53,649 nucleotides of DNA from Burkholderiales bacterium (GTDB taxonomy: Bacteria; Pseudomonadota; Gammaproteobacteria; Burkholderiales; Casimicrobiaceae): positions 1 to 53,649 of the forward strand of contig JADGRP010000220.1 in the NCBI GenBank assembly GCA_017880805.1, written 5' to 3'. Positions within the stretch are counted from its first letter, which is position 1. Every line of letters starts with the position of its first letter. The translations under genes and the position numbers were made by a program. Of this stretch, positions 49,432 to 53,649 are shown piece after piece. Below the pieces are notes generated by a model. That model was not told the DNA's origin, searched no databases, and saw only the letters and a list, made by a program, of their open reading frames with translations.

Positions 49432-49977
49432 TTACGGCTTGGCAACGTAAAAAAAGTACGTCGCCTGGTACGGAACGCGCGCTTCTTTGCCTGCTTGCGC
49501 CTGGCTACAACTTTCCCCAGGCGCCTTGCCGCCGACGGTCTGCACCCGCTGAATACTTTCCGTCCGGCTCAACAGGCCCGTTCCTGTGGTCGATTTTGCG
49601 CTCAGCAGCAACCATGGGATCGCGTTGGCGTCCGGTCCAGCATCGCTTGCCTTGAGTTCGCCGACCACCTTGCTTCCGTCATCGGCTTCCCAAGTCGGGC
49701 CCGCGTAGTGTTTGCCAACTTTCCTGCCGGCAGGGTCGAATAGTTCTGCCTCCGGCGCATTGAAAACCCACTCGAAATGTGTCGGATTGTCCTTGCCTGC
49801 CCTGCATTCGTAGATCTGAACCCCGGTGGCGCGTGTTTCTAGCGATAGCATCTGCGTCGGGGGAGCCTGCAGTCTGTCGGGGATCATCGGAAAAGTCCTT
49901 ATCGAAGTCGCGCAGCTCGCAAGAAGCGCAACGAGCGAGCCTGTTGCAAATGCGGATATCTTTCCTTTTCTCGTCAT
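49432..49977 (-). CDS. DUF3455 lipoprotein
   Basis: 181 residues. A lipoprotein signal is visible with lipobox LLASC at about residues 18-22. The DUF3455 core follows: GVQIYECRAG, FEWVFNAPEAELFDPAGRKVGKH and AGPTWEADDGSKVVG, ending ATYFFYVAKP. Function unknown; probably lipid-anchored in the periplasm. AGGAG lies seven bases before the ATG. The GFA remnant starts 12 bases after its stop. Confidence 0.85.
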   Translation of the reverse strand: MTRKGKISAFATGSLVALLASCATSIRTFPMIPDRLQAPPTQMLSLETRATGVQIYECRAGKDNPTHFEWVFNAPEAELFDPAGRKVGKHYAGPTWEADDGSKVVGELKASDAGPDANAIPWLLLSAKSTTGTGLLSRTESIQRVQTVGGKAPGESCSQAQAGKEARVPYQATYFFYVAKP

Positions 49978-50314
49978 TGAAACTCCTTCCGATCTCTCAG
50001 GAACGCTGCGCGAAACAGGACAACTTTCATCTTGCGGCAGCGCGGCGGTCGCAACCCGACACTCGCGTGTATCTCCACGTGCCGCTCTTGTTCAGTCGGA
50101 TGATAATGAACTTCACGGTTGAGCAAAAGACACTTTCGGCGGGGATTTGCACGGTTCCGAAAGAATTCGAGAAGCCGGGTCGCTCAGCCAACCAGAGCTG
50201 GCAATGCGAAAACAAGGTCGCTTGTCGTTCTCTGGCCGCGCCGGCATTGCATTGCGGATGACGACCATGGACGAATTCATTGTAGGATGGCGTCTCTCCG
50301 CGAAGGGCAAGCCC
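49978..50314. other. Divergent intergenic region before the MgtC-family gene
   Basis: 337 bases upstream of two divergent genes. A TAGGAT hexamer at 50283-50288 could serve as a -10 for the MgtC gene but lacks a matching -35. In-frame starts for that gene exist up to 50147, none with a good ribosome site. I see no RNA gene or repeat here. Confidence 0.4.
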
Positions 50315-50986
50315 ATGCTCGAGCACGAACTATTGTTGCGTCCCTTGGTGGCGCTTCTGGCTGGCGCTCTCGTCGGCCTCGAGCGATCCTATCGCGGCCG
50401 GGCGGCGGGGCTGCGAACCTACGCGCTTGTATGTCTGGGTTCGGCAGTGCTCGTCGCTTTGGCGGAACAGCTCAATCGGGGACCGGCGGGCAGCGCCGGC
50501 GATTCGACGAGGGTCATTCAGGGAATCGTCACGGGGATCGGCTTCCTTGGGGCCGGTGTAATCGTCAAGGAAGGTTTCTCTGTCCGCGGTCTGACGACCG
50601 CCGCATCCATCTGGGTCATCTCCGCAGTCGGAGTCGTTATCGGCGCAGGATTTTATGTCCTCGGCGCCATTGCCACTGCGCTGACCCTGGCGCTGCTTTC
50701 GATACTTCGCACTGTCGAGGATCGGATGCCTTCACAATCCTTCGTCCATTGTAATGTCGCTTTCCGCCGCGACCATATCAGCGATGAAGGTTGGCTGCGC
50801 AAGCTTGTTGCCGATCACGGTTTTTCCATCACAGATCTTTCCTATCGGCTCGACAGCAAGACGGAAAGATTCGAATACAAGTTTGTGATGTGGTCTGCCG
50901 ATCCCGATGCATGTCGAAATATCACCCGCACGCTTCTTGCGCTGCCAACAGTGGTGGACTTCAGGATCTCTCCCAGCCGCGATTAG
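50315..50986 (+). CDS. MgtC/SapB family membrane protein
   Basis: Inner-membrane protein with the MgtC pattern: LLALLVGLER-like start (ALLAGALVGLERSYRGRAAGL), RTYALVCLGSA, the signature VTGIGFLGAGVIVKEG and LTTAASIWVISAVGVVIGAG, then a soluble C-terminal ACT-like domain of about 90 residues. True virulence MgtC proteins inhibit the F-ATPase under low Mg2+; this is more likely one of the common housekeeping members (YhiD-like). ATG at 50315 with AAGGG eight bases away gives 223 residues; an ATG at 50267 is an alternative. Confidence 0.85.
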   Translation: MLEHELLLRPLVALLAGALVGLERSYRGRAAGLRTYALVCLGSAVLVALAEQLNRGPAGSAGDSTRVIQGIVTGIGFLGAGVIVKEGFSVRGLTTAASIWVISAVGVVIGAGFYVLGAIATALTLALLSILRTVEDRMPSQSFVHCNVAFRRDHISDEGWLRKLVADHGFSITDLSYRLDSKTERFEYKFVMWSADPDACRNITRTLLALPTVVDFRISPSRD

Positions 50987-51083
50987 CCAATGCAACGAGC
51001 TACGGCGATGTCGGCGTTGCGGGGCGACTTGCGGCGAAGAGCCACGGACCCGGCGCCGCCGTCCGCGTCACGTTCGAATGCGC

Positions 51084-51593
51084 CTAGCTCGCCGGCTGGC
51101 GGGTAACCGTCAATGCCGGCGGATGCGCCAGCGTTTGGTACACAACACAATACCTCTCGGTTAAGCGCAGAAGCGTTGCAAGCTGTTCCTCCGACGCATC
51201 GGTGTCGAGCGTGAACTGCAGGCGGATACTCTGAAATCCGACGGGAATTTCCTTTGACAGGCCCAGGGTTCCACGGAAGTCGAGATCACCTTCCGCCTGG
51301 AGCGAAGCCTCCCGCAGCTCGATGCCAAGTGCGGTGGCAACAGCGTTCAACGTCACCCCGGCGCAGGCAACCAAAGCTTCCAGCAGCATGTCGCCGGAGC
51401 AGGCGCTTTGCCCGCTTCCACCGGTGGCAGGATGCAGCCCTGCCACAACCAGCGCTTTGCCCGTCTCGATTTTGCAACTGACACCTTCACCGAGGCGGCC
51501 TTGTGCGCTCAGTGTGACTAGCGCTGCCTCCGGGGTCCCGCGATAGCGCTCTTTGAGAGGAGCCTGGACAGACCGCAGTTCTTCTGCGTTCAT
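51084..51593 (-). CDS. OsmC family peroxiredoxin-like protein
   Basis: 169 residues. OsmC fold with the two redox cysteines: C77 in LVACAGVTL and C149 in RYCVVYQTLAHP, plus an extra C65 in SACSGDML. OsmC/Ohr proteins reduce organic hydroperoxides; the spacing is OsmC/YhfA-like rather than clear Ohr. AAAGGAT lies eight bases before the ATG at 51593. It converges with the MgtC gene. Confidence 0.87.
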   Translation of the reverse strand: MNAEELRSVQAPLKERYRGTPEAALVTLSAQGRLGEGVSCKIETGKALVVAGLHPATGGSGQSACSGDMLLEALVACAGVTLNAVATALGIELREASLQAEGDLDFRGTLGLSKEIPVGFQSIRLQFTLDTDASEEQLATLLRLTERYCVVYQTLAHPPALTVTRQPAS

Positions 51594-51603
51594 GATGATC
51601 CTT

Positions 51604-51678
51604 TCAGCGCCTTCTGGGAACGGCCGCAATCATGTAGCCAGCCACCGCCCACAGGAGGCCAATGCCGAATCGCTTCAT
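51604..51678 (-). pseudogene. 24-residue ORF, probably a membrane-protein remnant
   Basis: Starts MKRFGIGLLWAVAGYMIAAV and stops after three arginines, with its stop inside the leader of the OsmC gene and a GGAA ribosome site eight bases before the ATG. The start resembles the first helix of a longer small membrane protein common in proteobacteria, cut off after 20 residues. It could also be a genuine microprotein translated just before the OsmC gene. Confidence 0.35.
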
Positions 51679-51704
51679 TTTGTGCATTCCATTGCGAAAT
51701 TCGG

Positions 51705-52091
51705 TTAATCGGGTAGCACTCCGCGACCCTCCGGATACTGCTTCTCCCACTCGCGGCCATTGAACGGCTTGATCAGCAGCTCCTCAACAGTTCCCGCGTC
51801 CAGACACCGGGCGTTGACGCTGTAACCGTCGGGGTGCGAGCGGGGAACATAGAAGGACTTGACGCCGCACACCGAGCAGAAGAAATGTTTCGCCACCTTT
51901 GTATTGAACGTATAGGTCGTAAGGAACTCTTCGCCCTGAAGCAATCGAAATCGCGATTTCGGTACGACGAGATGAAGATACCCTGACTTGGAGCATATCG
52001 AGCAGTTGCAATCGGCTACGGTAAGGCGAGCCGGCGCGATCACTTCGAATCGCACTCTGCCGCAGTGACAGCCGCCGCTATGAGGAACCAC
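51705..52091 (-). CDS. GFA family zinc-binding protein (intact)
   Basis: 128 residues with all expected zinc cysteines: C8 and C10 (GGCHCG), C28, C30, C33 (DCNCSIC) and C72, C75 (FCSVCG). Middle and end segments LVVPKSRFRLLQG and FYVPRSHPDGYSVNARCLD are typical. The founding name refers to glutathione-dependent formaldehyde activation, but most members have no proven activity. The frame is open to 52466; AGGAGG four bases before the GTG at 52091, and conservation from there, fix the start. Confidence 0.9.
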   Translation of the reverse strand: MVPHSGGCHCGRVRFEVIAPARLTVADCNCSICSKSGYLHLVVPKSRFRLLQGEEFLTTYTFNTKVAKHFFCSVCGVKSFYVPRSHPDGYSVNARCLDAGTVEELLIKPFNGREWEKQYPEGRGVLPD

Positions 52092-52268
52092 ATTTCCTCC
52101 TATGCAAAACGAGAGGGGTTCGCCGGCGCGCACTGCCGGCCTCACAGGCTGCGCATGATTTCGGCGCACCGGCCCGCGTGCAATTCTCGCATATTCGCCC
52201 GTCCCACCAATGTGCGGTATCGTTCCAGTACGCCAATGTGAGCCTTCGAATTCCGACCCGGGATCGCA

Positions 52269-53351
52269 ATGAAAGAGCTCTTCGACAAGGCACTCCATGC
52301 ATTGCCAGCGTATGTGAGCGACGTCCTGGAGATTCTCTCCGGTCCGAAGGCTTTCATCGAGAGCAGGGATCTCGCGACGGCCGAATCGGCGCGAGAAGCC
52401 TACACGTTTCTCGCCATCACGGTGTTTTTGTCGCTTATCGCACAGGTTTCCATCCTCCCGGAACAAAAGGACTATCTCCTCTCGTTCGCCTCACTCGCGG
52501 TGATGTCGGCATTCGGCCTGATCCTGATGTCGGTCGTCCTCTATTTTTCATGGCGAATTGTCGGCGGCAAACTCAGTTTCAAAATATTTTTCATCGTGTC
52601 GTGCTACTTCGCCAGCGTATCGACGTTGCTTCTGACGGTCTTTACGTTGATCGCCGCCGGTTTTCTGAAGTACCTGGACCCTGACAACGCCACCCAGATA
52701 CTCCACGGTGCCGTGCCCGTCGGGCCGCCGAGCAGTGGAACCGTGGGGTTCCTGCTCATCACTTGCATCGGGTTCCTTGCCGCTTACGTCTGGATCTTCG
52801 TCGCATGGGGTGCGTACCGGAGACTCAACAATTCCACCCGTGGGCGATCGGCGATTGCCCTCACCGTGTTCACGTTGCTGAGCCCTATCCCTTTGGCGAT
52901 TCAAGTTCTGATGCAGCAGAATCTGATGTCGGAGCCGGACCATCGAGCCGCTGCCCGAGGCCGAATCCCGCTGGAAATGGTTGGATCGTGGAAAGCAACT
53001 TACCCAGCGACGGACTCGGCGGGTATTCCCTCAATCGAAACCGCCACCTACAAGTTCGGGCCCGGCGGTGACTATGACCGGATTCACCAGAAAAGCCTGA
53101 AACAGGGGACGTGCACGAATACGGCGGAAGAGAATGCCCATGGTCAGGCGAGTGTCGACGGTTCGACGCTTACGCTCGTGCCCCGAACGCATTTGGGGGC
53201 GAGGTATGGCAGTTGCTCCTCGGAGCGGTCGGTATCGACTTTGAATCTGGATAAGGAGATTTACTCCTTCGAGATTCAGCATCAAGCGACCGGTTGGTTA
53301 CTCTGTTTGACCGATCGTTATGGTCAGCAATGCTTTTTGCCGGCGCCTTGA
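52269..53351 (+). CDS. Membrane protein of unknown function with C-terminal soluble domain
   Basis: 360 residues. A 40-residue amphipathic start (MKELFDKALHALPAYV, then ILSGPKAFIES) is followed by about five membrane helices between 45 and 215, an arrangement like Yip1/DUF-type membrane proteins. Residues 240-360 form a soluble domain with strands and four cysteines (GTCTN, GSCSSE, LLCLTD, QQCFLP), rather lipocalin-like (MVGSWKATYP, YSFEIQHQATGWLLCL). I do not recognise the whole. It is divergent from the GFA gene and converges with dnaE2. Confidence 0.7.
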   Translation: MKELFDKALHALPAYVSDVLEILSGPKAFIESRDLATAESAREAYTFLAITVFLSLIAQVSILPEQKDYLLSFASLAVMSAFGLILMSVVLYFSWRIVGGKLSFKIFFIVSCYFASVSTLLLTVFTLIAAGFLKYLDPDNATQILHGAVPVGPPSSGTVGFLLITCIGFLAAYVWIFVAWGAYRRLNNSTRGRSAIALTVFTLLSPIPLAIQVLMQQNLMSEPDHRAAARGRIPLEMVGSWKATYPATDSAGIPSIETATYKFGPGGDYDRIHQKSLKQGTCTNTAEENAHGQASVDGSTLTLVPRTHLGARYGSCSSERSVSTLNLDKEIYSFEIQHQATGWLLCLTDRYGQQCFLPAP

Positions 53352-53392
53352 TCGTCGTGGATATGACCGACTGAATCCGGTCAGATGTATCG

Positions 53393-53649
53393 TCAATGAA
53401 AGTCCCGCGACCGCGTCGTCAGCTTGCCGAGGAGCGCGCTCTGATCGCGCAATCGTCCCGCAATCAGATGCACCACTTCGCCGGCGCGCTCCAGCGTGCC
53501 GTAGACGGTGAGCAGGTTGGAGCGCAAGAGCTCCTTGCGCTGACGCTCGGCCAGGTCGCGCCAGACGATGACATTGATCATGCCGGTCTCGTCTTCGAGC
53601 GTGACGAAAGTGACGCCGCTGGCCGTGCCCGGACGCTGCCGGCCGGTGA
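53393..53649 (-). CDS. dnaE2: Error-prone DNA polymerase DnaE2, C-terminal end
   Basis: Only the last 85 residues are in the window; the rest lies beyond the right edge. The OB-fold end [20 protein letters not shown], then [18 protein letters not shown] and the final [10 protein letters not shown], is characteristic of DnaE2 (ImuC) rather than replicative DnaE. DnaE2 works with ImuA and ImuB in SOS-induced mutagenesis; those genes would be expected just outside the window. Confidence 0.88.
   Translation of the reverse strand, partial: TGRQRPGTASGVTFVTLEDETGMINVIVWRDLAERQRKELLRSNLLTVYGTLERAGEVVHLIAGRLRDQSALLGKLTTRSRDFH

Overview
This 53.6 kb window looks like a chromosomal segment of a high-GC betaproteobacterium (Burkholderiales or a relative). 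The evidence is the gene order gyrA-pheA-hisC-tyrA-aroA-cmk-rpsA-ihfB-lapA-lapB, a phasin at the left edge, a separate dapC/dapD/dapE succinylase lysine pathway, pilU, prmB and a dnaE2-type polymerase. I see no tRNA, rRNA, CRISPR array, insertion sequence or prophage. Family assignments come from reading the translated sequences and recognising motifs; no database search was run.

Region 1 (1-16979, all minus strand) is a long housekeeping block. Read in the direction of transcription it runs gyrA, pheA, hisC, tyrA, aroA, cmk, rpsA, ihfB (terminator), lapA, lapB, pyrF, ugd, rfaE1, radA, phasin. It supplies DNA gyrase, phenylalanine/tyrosine synthesis, CMP kinase, ribosomal protein S1, IHF-beta, LPS homeostasis and LPS sugar precursors. 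The serC gene often found between gyrA and pheA in related genomes is absent. A 21-codon ORF coupled to the gyrA stop codon lies there instead.

Region 2 (17000-35700) starts at a divergent gyrA/ompA promoter region. On the plus strand come ompA with a strong terminator, then mtaD-ubiG-gph (probably mupP-like), dapC, a LytS/LytTR two-component pair, dapD, map and glnD. On the minus strand are an orphan GspC-like gene and def-mtnP. Then follow pilU, dapE and prmB (plus) and an MscS-like channel with a cyclic-nucleotide-binding domain (minus). MtaD and MtnP fit a methylthioadenosine to methylthioinosine salvage route.

Region 3 (35797-43130, plus) is a TPP enzyme of the acetolactate synthase family followed by a gsiABCD-type peptide/glutathione ABC importer. 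A 74-bp REP-like inverted repeat lies between gsiB and gsiC.

Region 4 (43131-53649) is accessory. It has a small outer-membrane protein and a coxD-coxE-coxG-xdhC (coxF/I) maturation cluster without carbon monoxide dehydrogenase structural genes. It also has small membrane proteins (DUF805 and unknowns), one disrupted and one intact GFA-family zinc protein, a DUF3455 lipoprotein, an MgtC-family protein and an OsmC-family protein. A possible gene remnant, a two-part membrane protein of unknown function, and the C-terminal end of dnaE2 complete it. Gene decay and small unknowns concentrate here.
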